Positions 43,640 to 54,009 of a stretch of DNA of 64,000 nt are shown piece by piece (positions within the stretch are counted from its first letter, which is position 1; the number at the start of each line of letters is the position of its first letter). A program made the translations under genes and the position numbers. The DNA is from Nakamurella sp. A5-74 (GTDB taxonomy: Bacteria > Actinomycetota > Actinomycetes > Mycobacteriales > Nakamurellaceae): contig NZ_CP159218.1 of NCBI RefSeq assembly GCF_040438885.1, positions 1,798,001 through 1,862,000 on the forward strand, read 5' to 3'. Below the pieces are notes generated by a model. The model searched no databases. It had not been told where the DNA came from and saw nothing but the letters and a program-made list of their open reading frames with translations.

Positions 43640-44518
43640 GTGGCGAAGAGCCGGGCACCCAGGCCGAATCCGAGCAGGACGCCGGCGCAGAAACGGCCGT
43701 CCGGCGCCGCCGGCTCGACAGGGTCCCGACCGTCCTCAGCGACGTCGAGCGGGCCCCGGGCGCCGCAGTCGAAGGCCGGCCGGCAGTCGGTGGCCGCCGC
43801 CCGCAACTCCGGTGGATCGAATCGCACGCAGCTGATGATCGGCGGCGTCGCGATCGTGGTGATCGTCGCGGTGATCATCGTCGGCCTCGTCCTGAACAAG
43901 AAAAACACTGCCGTTCCGGCCGACGGCTACGGCGACTCGAAGGCCTCGATCGCCACCGTCGCCGATGGCGTCATCACCATCTCCGCCGGAACTCCCCAGA
44001 CGAGCATCGACGTCTTCGAGGACGCGATGTGCCCGGCCTGCGGATCGTTCGAGCACCAGTTCGGGCAGCAGATGGCCCAGCTCGCCGACGAGGGAAAGCT
44101 GGGCGTCCGCTTACACATGCTGAACTTCCTCAACCGCGCCTCGTCCTCCGGTGACTACTCGACCCGCGGCGCTGCTGCGCTGCTGGCGGTGGCCACCGAG
44201 GCCGGCAGCCAGCCGGGACTGTTCCTCAAGTTCCACACCGCGCTGTTCGCGGAGGGGACCCAGCCGAAGGAGAACAGCGGCTCCGACCTGAGCAATGCCC
44301 AGCTCGGCGAGGTGGCGAAGACCGCAGGCGTACCGGACGCCGTGGTCGCCTCCATCGCTGCGGGCAAGTACGTCGAGGCTGCCGCTGCCAACGCGAAGAC
44401 CAGCCAGACAGCGATCCAGGCTGCGGTCGGCGAACAGTGGGCAACACCGACCGTGCTGCACGACAACAAGCCGCTGGCCCTGAACTCCCCGGACTGGCTG
44501 ACCACGCTGACGGCCTGA
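43640..44518 (+). CDS. Membrane-anchored DsbA-like thiol-disulfide protein
   Basis: 292 residues from a GTG at 43640 with AGGAGG 8 bases upstream. Basic Pro-rich cytoplasmic head, one membrane segment ('MIGGVAIVVIVAVIIVGLVL'), then a thioredoxin-fold domain with active site CPAC in 'EDAMCPACGSFEHQF' and a late 'TPTVLHDNKPL' cis-Pro region. Acts outside the membrane on protein disulfides, with the upstream MauE-like protein as probable partner. Confidence 0.87.
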   Translation: MAKSRAPRPNPSRTPAQKRPSGAAGSTGSRPSSATSSGPRAPQSKAGRQSVAAARNSGGSNRTQLMIGGVAIVVIVAVIIVGLVLNKKNTAVPADGYGDSKASIATVADGVITISAGTPQTSIDVFEDAMCPACGSFEHQFGQQMAQLADEGKLGVRLHMLNFLNRASSSGDYSTRGAAALLAVATEAGSQPGLFLKFHTALFAEGTQPKENSGSDLSNAQLGEVAKTAGVPDAVVASIAAGKYVEAAAANAKTSQTAIQAAVGEQWATPTVLHDNKPLALNSPDWLTTLTA

Positions 44519-45997
<1,479 letters not shown>

Positions 45998-46003
45998 TCT
46001 TCC

Positions 46004-46048
46004 GGTGATCGCGCAAACGAGGAACGAGCGCGTCGAGATCCCGTCAGG
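46004..46048. repeat. Dispersed palindromic intergenic repeat, copy 4
   Basis: GGTGATCGCGCAAACGAGGA followed by ACGAGCGCGTCGAGATCCCG and TCAGG, in the same sense as copies 2 and 3. It begins 7 bases after the argG stop, fitting a role at transcript ends. Confidence 0.55.
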
Positions 46049-46252
46049 TCACGACCGGTCTGGATTCTTGTTGTTGCTGGTCACAGGTGCTGTCGCTGGC
46101 ATTGAGGACGTCCTTCTTGCCAGCAGTTGCCCTTTCGGCCAGCGACCGGCAGTGACTGGCTTTCGTGACGCTGACCTGCGCAGACAGCATCGACCCCGGC
46201 CGATTAGGAACCGGCGACGGGTCCTTGATAACCTTGTCCAGCAGTTGAGCAT

Positions 46253-46328
46253 GGGGCTGTGGCGCAGCTGGTAGCGCATCACACTGGCAGTGTGAGGGTC
46301 AGGGGTTCGAGTCCCCTCAGCTCCACCA
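46253..46328 (+). tRNA. tRNA-Ala (GGC)
   Basis: 76 bases. Acceptor GGGGCTG (46253-46259) pairs with CAGCTCC (46318-46324), including the G3-U70 pair that identifies alanine tRNA. D-arm GCGC-AGCTGGTA-GCGC, anticodon arm TCACA-CTGGCAG-TGTGA with anticodon GGC, T-arm with GGTTCGAGT. Discriminator A and CCA are encoded (46325-46328). Confidence 0.96.
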
Positions 46329-46373
46329 ACGAACCAGGACCGGGACGGCAGTATCGTCCCGGTCCTGATTCGT
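46329..46373 (+). terminator. Terminator directly after tRNA-Ala
   Basis: ACGAACCAGGACCGGGACG (46329-46347) and CGTCCCGGTCCTGATTCGT (46355-46373) form a 19-bp stem with one mismatched pair and a 7-base loop, beginning at the base after the tRNA CCA. Confidence 0.8.
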
Positions 46374-46433
46374 TATCGGGCACAGCGACTTGAAGGCGGC
46401 CCCATTCGGTGAGCGCCAGCGAGCCGAAAGGGA

Positions 46434-46495
46434 TCCCCTCAGCTCCACCAACGCATCAGGACCGGGACAGCAGTAGTGTCCCCGTCCTGATGCGT
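46434..46495 (+). repeat. Imperfect copy of the tRNA-Ala 3' end plus its terminator (att-like)
   Basis: 46434-46495 repeats 46312-46373 at a constant offset of 122 bases, with 55 of 62 positions identical by eye. The first 20 bases (the T-arm 3' side, acceptor and CCA) are identical. The second copy of the terminator stem also folds (46451-46469 with 46477-46495, one mismatch). It looks like an old attachment-site duplication or a slipped copy; no integrase lies nearby. Confidence 0.75.
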
Positions 46496-46506
46496 ATCCC
46501 GAGACG

Positions 46507-47370
46507 TCAGGACGTCGCGATCAGTGCGATCCCCGCCAGCACGATCACGGCTCCCACCAGCTTGCGGAGCGGTCGCGGCTCGTGGAACAGCCACCACGCC
46601 AACAGTGATCCGATCACGATGCTGGACTCGCGGACGGGCGCAACGAGCGCGACCGGGGTGGTCCGCATCGCCTGCAGCACCAGGATGTAGGCGGCGGGCG
46701 AGAGCACGGCAACCACCGCCACCTCACGCCACCAGCGACGCAGCACCTGCAGCGGACGCACGGCCTGGCGGTGCAGACCGGGGCTGAGGATCAGCGTCTG
46801 CCACGCCGATCCGAGGGAGAAGTAGGTGATCGGCGCGAGCGCGAGCGACGTCACCGAATGGTTGTCCCACAACGTGTACGCCGCGATCATCAGTCCGGTG
46901 GCGGCTCCGTACCTCAGTCCGGCGACGGCACGACTGCGGTGTCCCGCGCTTCGTCCGGTGGCGACCACGGCCACGCCGGCGATCACGGTCAGGCCGCCCA
47001 GCGCCGCGATCCAGCCCGGTCGCTCGCCGAGCACGAGCAGTGCGTAGGCCATGGTCAGCAGCGGACCGGTACCGCGCGCGACCGGATAGACGACGGACAG
47101 ATCAGCCCGGTCGTAGCCGGTCTGCAGCGTCAGGGCATAGCCGATGTGCAGGACCGCCGAGACCAGGGGCCCGACCAACAGCCCCCATGACCACGGCCAG
47201 CCCGCCTGGGCGAGCACGACGAGCCCGATGGGCAGCCAGATCACCGCGGAGAACGCGTTGTACCACCAGACGAAGCTGTACCCGTCGCCCTGCACGCGCT
47301 TCGCGGCGATGTTCCAGACTGCGTGGAAGAGCGCTGCGATGAGGATCAGGACGAGTGCTGAACCGGTCAC
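46507..47370 (-). CDS. EamA/DMT-family transporter
   Basis: 287 residues, GTG start, about ten membrane segments in two EamA repeats. The end 'LVGAVIVLAGIALIATS' and ALLVLGERPGWIAALGGL are family landmarks. Substrate is unknown; members export amino acids or other metabolites. The gene ends next to the duplicated tRNA terminator. Confidence 0.83.
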   Translation of the reverse strand: MTGSALVLILIAALFHAVWNIAAKRVQGDGYSFVWWYNAFSAVIWLPIGLVVLAQAGWPWSWGLLVGPLVSAVLHIGYALTLQTGYDRADLSVVYPVARGTGPLLTMAYALLVLGERPGWIAALGGLTVIAGVAVVATGRSAGHRSRAVAGLRYGAATGLMIAAYTLWDNHSVTSLALAPITYFSLGSAWQTLILSPGLHRQAVRPLQVLRRWWREVAVVAVLSPAAYILVLQAMRTTPVALVAPVRESSIVIGSLLAWWLFHEPRPLRKLVGAVIVLAGIALIATS

Positions 47371-47412
47371 AGCGACCCGAGCCGCCTGGTGGGCCTGGAG
47401 ACGAGCACGGGG

Positions 47413-47973
47413 TCAGACATGCTCGGACACCAGCACCGCGAAAGTGTGTGCCCGCAGTGCGGTGAAGACGTGCGGCTCGTCGCCGGGGTAGGACAGGTAG
47501 TCGCCGGGACCGATCTCGACCGGGTCGTCAGCGGGGCCGACGAGCGCACGACCACGACTGAGGATGACGTGTTCCACCACCCCCGGCTCGTGCGGCGCGG
47601 AATGTCGTCCGGGACCGGGCTCCGCAGCGACCAGGTACACATCGCGTCGGGCGTTCGGGGGAGAGGCCGACAACAGCGTGGCGGCATACGCGGCGGTCGC
47701 CGAAGCGACACTGGGCCCGTCCCCGGACCGGATCAGCCGGACGCTGGCGCGGGGTGGCTCGACGATCCGGGAGAACGGGATCCCGATCGCGGTGCACAAT
47801 GCCCACAGCGTTTCGATGCTGGGGTTGCCTGACCCCGATTCCAGCTGCGAGACAGTCGATTTCGCGATTCCGGCTCGACGCCCCAGTTCGCCCAGCGACA
47901 GTCCGGCCCGCTCCCGTTCCCGGCGCAGGGAGGCAGCGATCGCGGCGAGCGGCGCCTTGGTCGGTCCGGACAT
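47413..47973 (-). CDS. XRE-type regulator with C-terminal cupin domain
   Basis: 186 residues. HTH: 'ERERAGLSLGELGRRAGIAK' then STVSQLESGSGNPSIETLW. The cupin follows from about residue 100 ('HEPGVVEHVILSRGRALVG' and 'IGPGDYLSYPGDEPHVFTAL'). HTH-cupin repressors sense small carboxylates or amino acids. It diverges from azlCD, whose branched-chain amino acid export it probably controls. Confidence 0.88.
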   Translation of the reverse strand: MSGPTKAPLAAIAASLRRERERAGLSLGELGRRAGIAKSTVSQLESGSGNPSIETLWALCTAIGIPFSRIVEPPRASVRLIRSGDGPSVASATAAYAATLLSASPPNARRDVYLVAAEPGPGRHSAPHEPGVVEHVILSRGRALVGPADDPVEIGPGDYLSYPGDEPHVFTALRAHTFAVLVSEHV

Positions 47974-48062
47974 CCAGGCCTCCGGGGGTGAGCAGCGTGG
48001 TCGAGGGGTCGTACGACCGTTCGCCTTGACGAGCGGCCGCCGAGGCGTTCATCATACAAAAC

Positions 48063-48770
48063 ATGCGTTCGATATGGCGAACCCGGCACGACTCGACGGG
48101 GCCCGTAGGCCCGGCCGACGGTCTGGGCAGGAACATTGCGTTGATCTGCCTCGCCGACGCCCTCGTCGGAGCCTCGTTCGGCGCGATCAGCGTCGGGAAC
48201 GGGTTCGGCATCTGGGTGCCGGTCGTGCTCTCGCTGGTGGTCTTCGCAGGAGCGTCCCAGTTCCTGTTCGTCGCGTTGGCGATGAGCAACCCGATCGCCG
48301 CGGTGCTGGCGGGTTTGTTGATCAATGTCCGGCACTTCCCGTTCGGGCTGGCGGTGGGCGACGTCATCGGGAACAGCCTGATCCGACGGGTGATCGGCAG
48401 CCACGTGCTCACCGACGAATCCACCGCCTTCGCGCTGGCACAGGCTGATCCGGCACAGCGCAGGCGGGCGTTCTGGGGGTCCGGGGTGGGAATCTTCGTG
48501 TGCTGGAACATCGGTGTGCTGGCCGGCGCGTTCGGCGGGTCGTACGTTCCGGACACGGACACCCTCGGCCTGGACGCGGCCTTCCCAGCGGTGCTGCTGG
48601 CGATCCTGCTGCCGTCGCTGCGGCAGGCGGCCACCCGCACCGCGGCCGTGGTCGGCGGGCTGATCGCTCTGGCCACCGCGCTCGTGCTGCCCGCCGGACT
48701 ACCCGTGCTGCTGTCGCTGGCTGCGCTGCCGCTGGCCCTGCGAACCCGACCGGAACGAGCGCACGGATGA
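48063..48770 (+). CDS. azlC: AzlC-family branched-chain amino acid exporter subunit
   Basis: 235 residues, ATG 48063. Contains 'VGASFGAISVGNGFGIWVPV', 'FAGASQFLFVALAMSNP' and 'HVLTDESTAFALAQADPAQR', the AzlC signature. No ribosome-binding site precedes the ATG, and a TATGAT-like element lies on the opposite strand immediately upstream, so transcript starts here should be mapped. Ends in an ATGA overlap with azlD. Confidence 0.88.
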   Translation: MRSIWRTRHDSTGPVGPADGLGRNIALICLADALVGASFGAISVGNGFGIWVPVVLSLVVFAGASQFLFVALAMSNPIAAVLAGLLINVRHFPFGLAVGDVIGNSLIRRVIGSHVLTDESTAFALAQADPAQRRRAFWGSGVGIFVCWNIGVLAGAFGGSYVPDTDTLGLDAAFPAVLLAILLPSLRQAATRTAAVVGGLIALATALVLPAGLPVLLSLAALPLALRTRPERAHG

Positions 48771-49093
48771 CGCTCGCACCGACTGCGCTGTGGATCTCGA
48801 TCGCCGTGCTGGCGCTCGGAACGTTCGGATTCCGGTTCGCCGGGGTGACGTTGCGGTCCAGGATCACCCTGTCGCCGCAGGTGCTGCAGGGCCTCACGGC
48901 TGCTTCGGTGATCCTGCTGATGGCACTGGTGGCCACCGCCACGATCTTCGATGGCCAGGCGTTCTCCGGTGCCTCCAGGGTGACCGGGGTCGCGGTCGGA
49001 GGGGTGTTGGCCTGGCGGCGAGCGCCGTTCGTGGTCGTCGTGCTGGCGGCGGCGGGGGTGACGGCCGGGCTGCGCTGGTGCGGGGTTGCGTGA
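48767..49093 (+). CDS. azlD: AzlD-family branched-chain amino acid exporter subunit
   Basis: 108 residues, four membrane helices; 'WISIAVLALGTFGFRFAGVT' and 'GVAVGGVLAWRRAPFVVVVL' match AzlD. It forms a two-subunit exporter with AzlC, whose stop it overlaps. Confidence 0.86.
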   Translation: MTLAPTALWISIAVLALGTFGFRFAGVTLRSRITLSPQVLQGLTAASVILLMALVATATIFDGQAFSGASRVTGVAVGGVLAWRRAPFVVVVLAAAGVTAGLRWCGVA

Positions 49094-49118
49094 GCCCGGC
49101 CGATCAGGGAACCGCAGA

Positions 49119-50396
49119 TCAGGGGAAGAACGTGACGGCCAGCAGGTAGATGTTGAGGCCGATGATCAGGGCGACCACCACGCTCGCGACGACGGTCGTG
49201 AGATGCCTGTTCACGAAGGGCCCCATCACATCCCGTCTCCGGGTGAGCAGCACCAGCGGGGTCAGGGCGAACGGGATGCCGAAGGAGAGGATCACCTGCG
49301 AGACGACCAGTGCGGTCGTCGTCTCCACTCCAGCGGCGAGGACGACCAGTGCCGGGAGCATGGTGACCGCCCGGCGCAGGAACAGCGGAACCCGTCTGCG
49401 GAGGAATCCCTGCATCACCACCTGCCCGGCATAGGTGCCGACGCTCGAGGACGACAAGCCGGACGCGAGCAGCGCGACGGCGAACGCCAGCGCGGCGCCG
49501 CCACCGATGTACTGGCCGAGGCCGGCGTGGACCGCCTCGATCGTGTCGGTGTCGGTGCGGCCGTTGCGATGGAACAGATGTGCAGCGATCAGCACCATGC
49601 TCAGGTTGATCAGACCCGCGACGCCCAGCGCCAGGGTCACGTCCACCCCGGCGTAGCGCAGCAGGCTTCGTCGTTCGCCGGTGTCGCGAGCGGGTATCCG
49701 GCTCTTGGTGAGTGCGGAGTGCAGGTAGACGACGTGCGGCATCACTGTGGCGCCGACGATGCCCGCAGCGAGCAGCACGCTGTCCGGACCCGCGAGGCGC
49801 GGCACGAGACCGGCCACCGCACCCGCCGGCGAGGTGCCGACCAGGATCAGGTCGTAGAGGAAGCCGAAGGTCACGATTGCGAGCAGCGCGATGATCGCCA
49901 GCTCGAACCGTCGGTGGCCCCGCTCCTGGAGCGCAAGGATGCCGAAGGCGACGACCGCAGTGATCAACCCGGCGGGCAGCAGTGGGATGCCGAACAACAG
50001 GTTGAGACCTACTGCGGCGCCGACGAACTCGGCGAGATCGGTGGCCATCGCGACGAGTTCGGCCTGGAACCACAGGCCGATGGTCACCGGCCGGCGGAAG
50101 TGTTCACGGCACAACTCGGGCAGATCCTTGCCGGTGGCGATACCGATCTTCGCCGACAGGTACTGCACCAACATCGCGATCACGTTCGCCGCGACGATGA
50201 CCCAGACCAGCAGGTAGCCGTAGCGCGCTCCGGCGGTGAAGTTCGTGGCGAAGTTGCCGGGATCGATGTACGCGACAGCGGCGACGAACGCCGGACCCAG
50301 CAGCTTGGCGAGGGTGCGCCGGCGCCCGCTGGCCCGCAGGACGGCCAGGGCGCTCGGCTGCTCGGTGGTGGTCGTCGGGAGATCACTCGCGGACAC
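49119..50396 (-). CDS. mntH: NRAMP-family divalent metal transporter (Mn/Fe)
   Basis: 425 residues, GTG start preceded by GGGAGG. Eleven membrane helices. The metal-binding signatures are DPGNFATNF in helix 1 and 'VGATVMPHVVYLHSAL' in helix 6. Imports manganese or iron with protons. A metal-regulator-like dyad lies at the promoter. Confidence 0.92.
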   Translation of the reverse strand: MSASDLPTTTTEQPSALAVLRASGRRRTLAKLLGPAFVAAVAYIDPGNFATNFTAGARYGYLLVWVIVAANVIAMLVQYLSAKIGIATGKDLPELCREHFRRPVTIGLWFQAELVAMATDLAEFVGAAVGLNLLFGIPLLPAGLITAVVAFGILALQERGHRRFELAIIALLAIVTFGFLYDLILVGTSPAGAVAGLVPRLAGPDSVLLAAGIVGATVMPHVVYLHSALTKSRIPARDTGERRSLLRYAGVDVTLALGVAGLINLSMVLIAAHLFHRNGRTDTDTIEAVHAGLGQYIGGGAALAFAVALLASGLSSSSVGTYAGQVVMQGFLRRRVPLFLRRAVTMLPALVVLAAGVETTTALVVSQVILSFGIPFALTPLVLLTRRRDVMGPFVNRHLTTVVASVVVALIIGLNIYLLAVTFFP

Positions 50397-50410
50397 GCTG
50401 CCTCCCGAAG

Positions 50411-50424
50411 TTCGGTGCGCCGAA
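50411..50424 (-). promoter_or_regulatory. Candidate metal-regulator operator upstream of mntH
   Basis: TTCGGTGCGCCGAA is a 5-bp inverted repeat (TTCGG-TGCG-CCGAA). On the mntH strand it is directly preceded by a TTATTTT run that could be the -10 region. A DtxR/MntR-family protein could occlude the promoter here. No match to a proven MntR box was tested. Confidence 0.4.
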
Positions 50425-50533
50425 AATAAGCCTCAGGAGAAGATACGTCGCCGACGGGCGAGGGGATGGCTGCTGGACGGTGGAAATCTGCCCGAGGGTC
50501 TCAAACGGCGGTGATGGCAGCGACGTGAGGGGT

Positions 50534-50568
50534 CGGGATCTCGACTCACTTCGTTCGCTCGATCAGCG
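50534..50568. repeat. Dispersed palindromic intergenic repeat, inverted copy 5
   Basis: CGGGATCTCGACTCACTTCG then TTCGCTCGATCAGCG is the reverse complement of the core in copies 2-4. It lies between the convergent or divergent ends of mntH and the enoyl-CoA hydratase gene. Confidence 0.55.
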
Positions 50569-50616
50569 TCGGGAGTCGCTCGATCGGCGTCGGCGCTGCT
50601 CGGTCTGCGGCGGGAG

Positions 50617-51402
50617 TCAGCGGCCGCGCCACACCGGCCGGCGCTTCTCGGCGAACGCGACGGCACCCTCGCGGGCGTCCTCGGTGGTGAAGATCGGCAT
50701 CACCGTTGCCTCGTTCTGCTGCCAGACGTCGTCGTCCCAGTCGGAGCCGAAGCGGTCGGAGTCGCGGACGAACGCCTTGGTCGCCTGCACGGCGAGCGGT
50801 GCGTTCGCGGCGATGACAGCAGCGAGCGCGAGGGCTTCGGTGAGCACTGCGTCGTCGTCGACGACCCGGTTCAGCAGACCCAGGTCCAGCGCCCTGTCCG
50901 CGGTCATCGGCGCCCCGGTGAGGAGCGCTTCCAGAGCCAGTTTGCGCGGGATCTGTCGCTGCAGCCGGACCACCCCGCCGGCCCCGGCGACGAGGCCGCG
51001 GGTCACCTCCGGAAAGGCGATCCGGGCCGACCGTCCAGCGATGGCCAGGTCGCAGGCCAATACCAACTCGGCGCCGCCGCCGAAGGCCGCCCCGTTGACC
51101 GCCGCGATCGTCGGTTTGTCGATGCGGTGTCGGGTGAATCCGCCGAATCCCCACTCGGGGTGCCCATCGGGTGCTGCGTTCTCGCCGGCGGCAAACGCCT
51201 TGAGGTCCATCCCGGCGCAGAACGCCCGGTCACCCGAGCCGGTCAACACCACGACCCGGACCTGCTCGTCGGAGGCGGCGCGTTCGACCGCCTCGCCCAC
51301 GGCCGTCGCCAGGGCCTGGTTGACCGAGTTCAACGCCTGCGGACGGTTGAGGGTCAGGATCGCTGTGTGATCACGGGTCTCGTACAACACTTCGTCGCTC
51401 AT
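50617..51402 (-). CDS. Enoyl-CoA hydratase/isomerase (crotonase) family protein
   Basis: 261 residues from ATG 51402. Motifs: 'AFCAGMDLKAFAAGE' (oxyanion loop), 'NGAAFGGGAELVLACDLAIA' with the first catalytic-type Glu, and FPEVTRGLVAGAGG with the second. Both Glu positions of true hydratases are present. Divergent from the LLM oxidoreductase gene, 42 bases apart. Confidence 0.87.
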   Translation of the reverse strand: MSDEVLYETRDHTAILTLNRPQALNSVNQALATAVGEAVERAASDEQVRVVVLTGSGDRAFCAGMDLKAFAAGENAAPDGHPEWGFGGFTRHRIDKPTIAAVNGAAFGGGAELVLACDLAIAGRSARIAFPEVTRGLVAGAGGVVRLQRQIPRKLALEALLTGAPMTADRALDLGLLNRVVDDDAVLTEALALAAVIAANAPLAVQATKAFVRDSDRFGSDWDDDVWQQNEATVMPIFTTEDAREGAVAFAEKRRPVWRGR

Positions 51403-51444
51403 GAGCCGATCATCCCCGACTTCGCGGGGGAACAAAGCGAATGG

Positions 51445-52482
51445 ATGAACGTTGAAGCATTTGTGAAGAACATCGGATTCCTGAACTTCGGACACTGGAC
51501 GCCGTCACCGCACTCGCAGGTGCGCACTGCGTCCGATTCGCTGCTGCAGTCGATCGAGCTGGCGGTGGCTGCGGAGGAGCTCGGCGTCGACGGCGCCTAC
51601 TACCGGGTGCACCACTTCGCTCGTCAGCTGGCCAGCCCGTTCCCGCTGCTCGCGGCGATCGGCGCTCGGACGAAGAAGATCGAGATCGGTACCGGCGTCA
51701 TCGACATGCGCTACGAGAACCCGATGTACATGGCGGAGGACGCCGGTGCGGCTGACCTGATCTCCGGCGGCAGGCTCCAGCTCGGGATCAGCCGAGGATC
51801 ACCGGAGCAGGTGATCGATGGTTTCCGGTACTTCGGCTACGAGCCCGCTCAGGGCAGCGATCAGGCAGAGATGGCCAGGAACCACACCGAAGTCTTCTTG
51901 AAGGTGTTGCAGGGCGGCGGCTTCGCCGAACCCAGTCCGCGCCCGATGTTCCCGAACCCGCCGGGTCTGCTGCGCATCGAGCCGCACTCCGAGGGCCTGC
52001 GCGACCGGATCTGGTGGGGCGCGGGGTCCAGGGCGACGGCCGAGTGGACTGCCCAGCAGGGGATGAACCTGATGAGCAGCACCCTGCTCACGGAAGACAC
52101 CGGCGTGCCTTTCCACGAGCTGCAGGCCGAGCAGATCCTGCGCTTCCGCAAGGCCTGGGCTGCGGCCGGACATCCTCGCGAACCTCGGGTGTCGGTGAGC
52201 CGCAGCATCTTCCCGATCGTGAACGACCAGGACCGGGCTTATTTCGGCGCCGAGACGCGGAGCCAGGACCAGGTCGGCCACCTCGACGGCGGCAGCGCCC
52301 GCTTCGGCAAGACCTACGCGGGTGAACCGGACCAACTGATTCGCGAGCTCGCGCAGGACGAGGCCATCGCCGCGGCCGACACGCTCCTGCTGACCGTCCC
52401 GAACCAGCTCGGCGTCGACTACAACGCACACCTGTTGGAGTCGTTGCTGACCCACGTGGCCCCGGCGCTCGGCTGGCGCTGA
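51445..52482 (+). CDS. Luciferase-like monooxygenase (LLM class) flavin oxidoreductase
   Basis: 345 residues from ATG 51445; GTG 51463 (MKNIGF-) is also possible. 'IGFLNFGHWTPSPHS' start, 'EELGVDGAYYRVHHFARQLA', 'TKKIEIGTGVIDMRYENP' and 'DLISGGRLQLGISRGS' are LLM/bacterial-luciferase-like landmarks. FMN- or F420-dependent; substrate unknown. Ends at a strong hairpin. Confidence 0.83.
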   Translation: MNVEAFVKNIGFLNFGHWTPSPHSQVRTASDSLLQSIELAVAAEELGVDGAYYRVHHFARQLASPFPLLAAIGARTKKIEIGTGVIDMRYENPMYMAEDAGAADLISGGRLQLGISRGSPEQVIDGFRYFGYEPAQGSDQAEMARNHTEVFLKVLQGGGFAEPSPRPMFPNPPGLLRIEPHSEGLRDRIWWGAGSRATAEWTAQQGMNLMSSTLLTEDTGVPFHELQAEQILRFRKAWAAAGHPREPRVSVSRSIFPIVNDQDRAYFGAETRSQDQVGHLDGGSARFGKTYAGEPDQLIRELAQDEAIAAADTLLLTVPNQLGVDYNAHLLESLLTHVAPALGWR

Positions 52483-52514
52483 TCACCCGGTCCTCCCGCA
52501 GGACGACCACCGAC

Positions 52515-52546
52515 GTGCCCCCGTCGCTCTTCGGCGCCGGGGGCAC
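52515..52546 (+). terminator. Terminator after the LLM gene
   Basis: GTGCCCCC (52515-52522) pairs with GGGGGCAC (52539-52546), with further inner pairs. It lies 33 bases after the stop. Confidence 0.6.
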
Positions 52547-52565
52547 TTGGCGTTACGCTCGGAGC

Positions 52566-53198
52566 GTGTACAGCCCACCGTTCAACCGGGTCGACGACGA
52601 GCACGAGATCCGCGCGCTGGTGCGTGCGTGGGGCACTGCCGAACTCGTCACCGTCGATCCCGACGGCCGCCCGGTGGCCACCCTGCTGCCGATCATCTGG
52701 CACGGTGACACGGTGATCGCCCACCTGGCGAAGGCCAACCCACACTGGCGCGGCATCACCGCCGGTGCGCCGGCCCTGCTGATCTGCGGCGGTTCGCAGG
52801 CCTACGTCTCGCCGTCCTGGTACGCCACCAAGGCCGAGCACGGCAAGGTGGTGCCGACCTGGAACTACTCGGCCGTCCACCTGAGCGGTACCGCAATCGT
52901 GCACCACGACCCCGACTGGCTGCGCACCGCGGTCACCCGACTCACCGAACAGCACGAGACCGGGCGATCCGATCCCTGGTCGGTGACCGACGCACCTGAG
53001 CCGTTCGTGGCGGGTCAGCTGCGCGGAATCGTCGGCGTCGAGATCCACGTCGAGAAGATCGAGGCCAAGGCGAAGCTGAGCCAGAACCGGTCGGCCGCCG
53101 ATCGCGAAGGTGTCGTCCGCGGTCTCGAGGCATCGACCGGTCCGGTCGACGCCTCGGTCGGGCAGCTGATGAGGGCTGCGTTGCACCGCGACATCTGA
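52566..53198 (+). CDS. PaiB-like FMN-binding protein
   Basis: 210 residues from a GTG at 52566. 'YSPPFNRVDDEHEIRALVRA', 'IIWHGDTVIAHLAKANPHWR', 'AYVSPSWYATK' and 'VPTWNYSAVHLSGTAIVH' match the PaiB/split-barrel flavin family. Bacillus PaiB affects protease and sporulation gene expression; the biochemical role of actinobacterial forms is unknown. Confidence 0.85.
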   Translation: MYSPPFNRVDDEHEIRALVRAWGTAELVTVDPDGRPVATLLPIIWHGDTVIAHLAKANPHWRGITAGAPALLICGGSQAYVSPSWYATKAEHGKVVPTWNYSAVHLSGTAIVHHDPDWLRTAVTRLTEQHETGRSDPWSVTDAPEPFVAGQLRGIVGVEIHVEKIEAKAKLSQNRSAADREGVVRGLEASTGPVDASVGQLMRAALHRDI

Positions 53199-53454
53199 CC
53201 CGGATTTACTGCGCGGCAACCGATCCCGGCGACCCGTCGACGCGGCGGCGATCGCGACCACGGGAAATCCCGGCGACCCGGACCGGGCGGCCCGAGTAGC
53301 GTCGACCGGCCGTGCGGCGGCGCCGATGGGTGACCGCAGAATGTCGGCGCGGAGAAATCTCGGAGTTCCCTGAGCCGTGTTTGCGGACAAGGAGGTCCGT
53401 CATCGGTAATGCTGTGGTCAGCGGTGCCGCCACCAGCGGAAGGAGTGTCTGATC

Positions 53455-53937
53455 TTGAACGACGTCCTGCTCGTGAATGCGTCCTACCAAGTGCTGTCCC
53501 GGATCGACTGGCAGCGCGCGGTGGTGCTCGTCGTCACCGACGAGGCGGAAGCGGTCGAGTCGCACCCGACCCAGCTCATCCACTCGCAGCACCTGGTGAT
53601 CCCGTTCCCCACCATCATCAGGTTGCGCACCTACCGGCACGTCGACCACCGCACCACCCGTGAGCGGCGTCCGACGTTCCCCCAGGTCAAGCTGCGGGAC
53701 GGCCGGACCTGCGGGTACTGCGGGGGGTTCGGTGACACGATCGACCACATCATGCCGCAGTGCCGTGGAGGTCAGAACACCTGGGACAACCTGATCACCG
53801 CTTGCCGGCCGTGCAACAACCGCAAGGCCGACCGGACACCGGTCGAAGCCGGGATGCGGCTGCTGTGGATCCCGCGGCCGTTGGTCCCGGACGACTCGGA
53901 CCAGCAGCGGGTCTGGCGCGCGCTGGGCGTTGCCTGA
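53455..53937 (+). CDS. HNH endonuclease-domain protein
   Basis: 160 residues, TTG start with AAGGAG about 9 bases upstream. Zinc ribbon and HNH core: 'RTCGYCGGFGDTIDHIMPQC', then RGGQNTWDNLITACRPCNNR. The N-terminal part ('DVLLVNASYQVLSRIDWQRA') is standard for this widespread actinobacterial group. No phage or restriction genes adjoin it; cellular role unknown. Confidence 0.86.
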   Translation: MNDVLLVNASYQVLSRIDWQRAVVLVVTDEAEAVESHPTQLIHSQHLVIPFPTIIRLRTYRHVDHRTTRERRPTFPQVKLRDGRTCGYCGGFGDTIDHIMPQCRGGQNTWDNLITACRPCNNRKADRTPVEAGMRLLWIPRPLVPDDSDQQRVWRALGVA

Positions 53938-54009
53938 GGCTGCCACCTGCACGTTCGCGGGTCCCGACGGATCCGGTTGGTGCGGGTCGCCGGTGAGGCT
54001 CCTGCCGGC

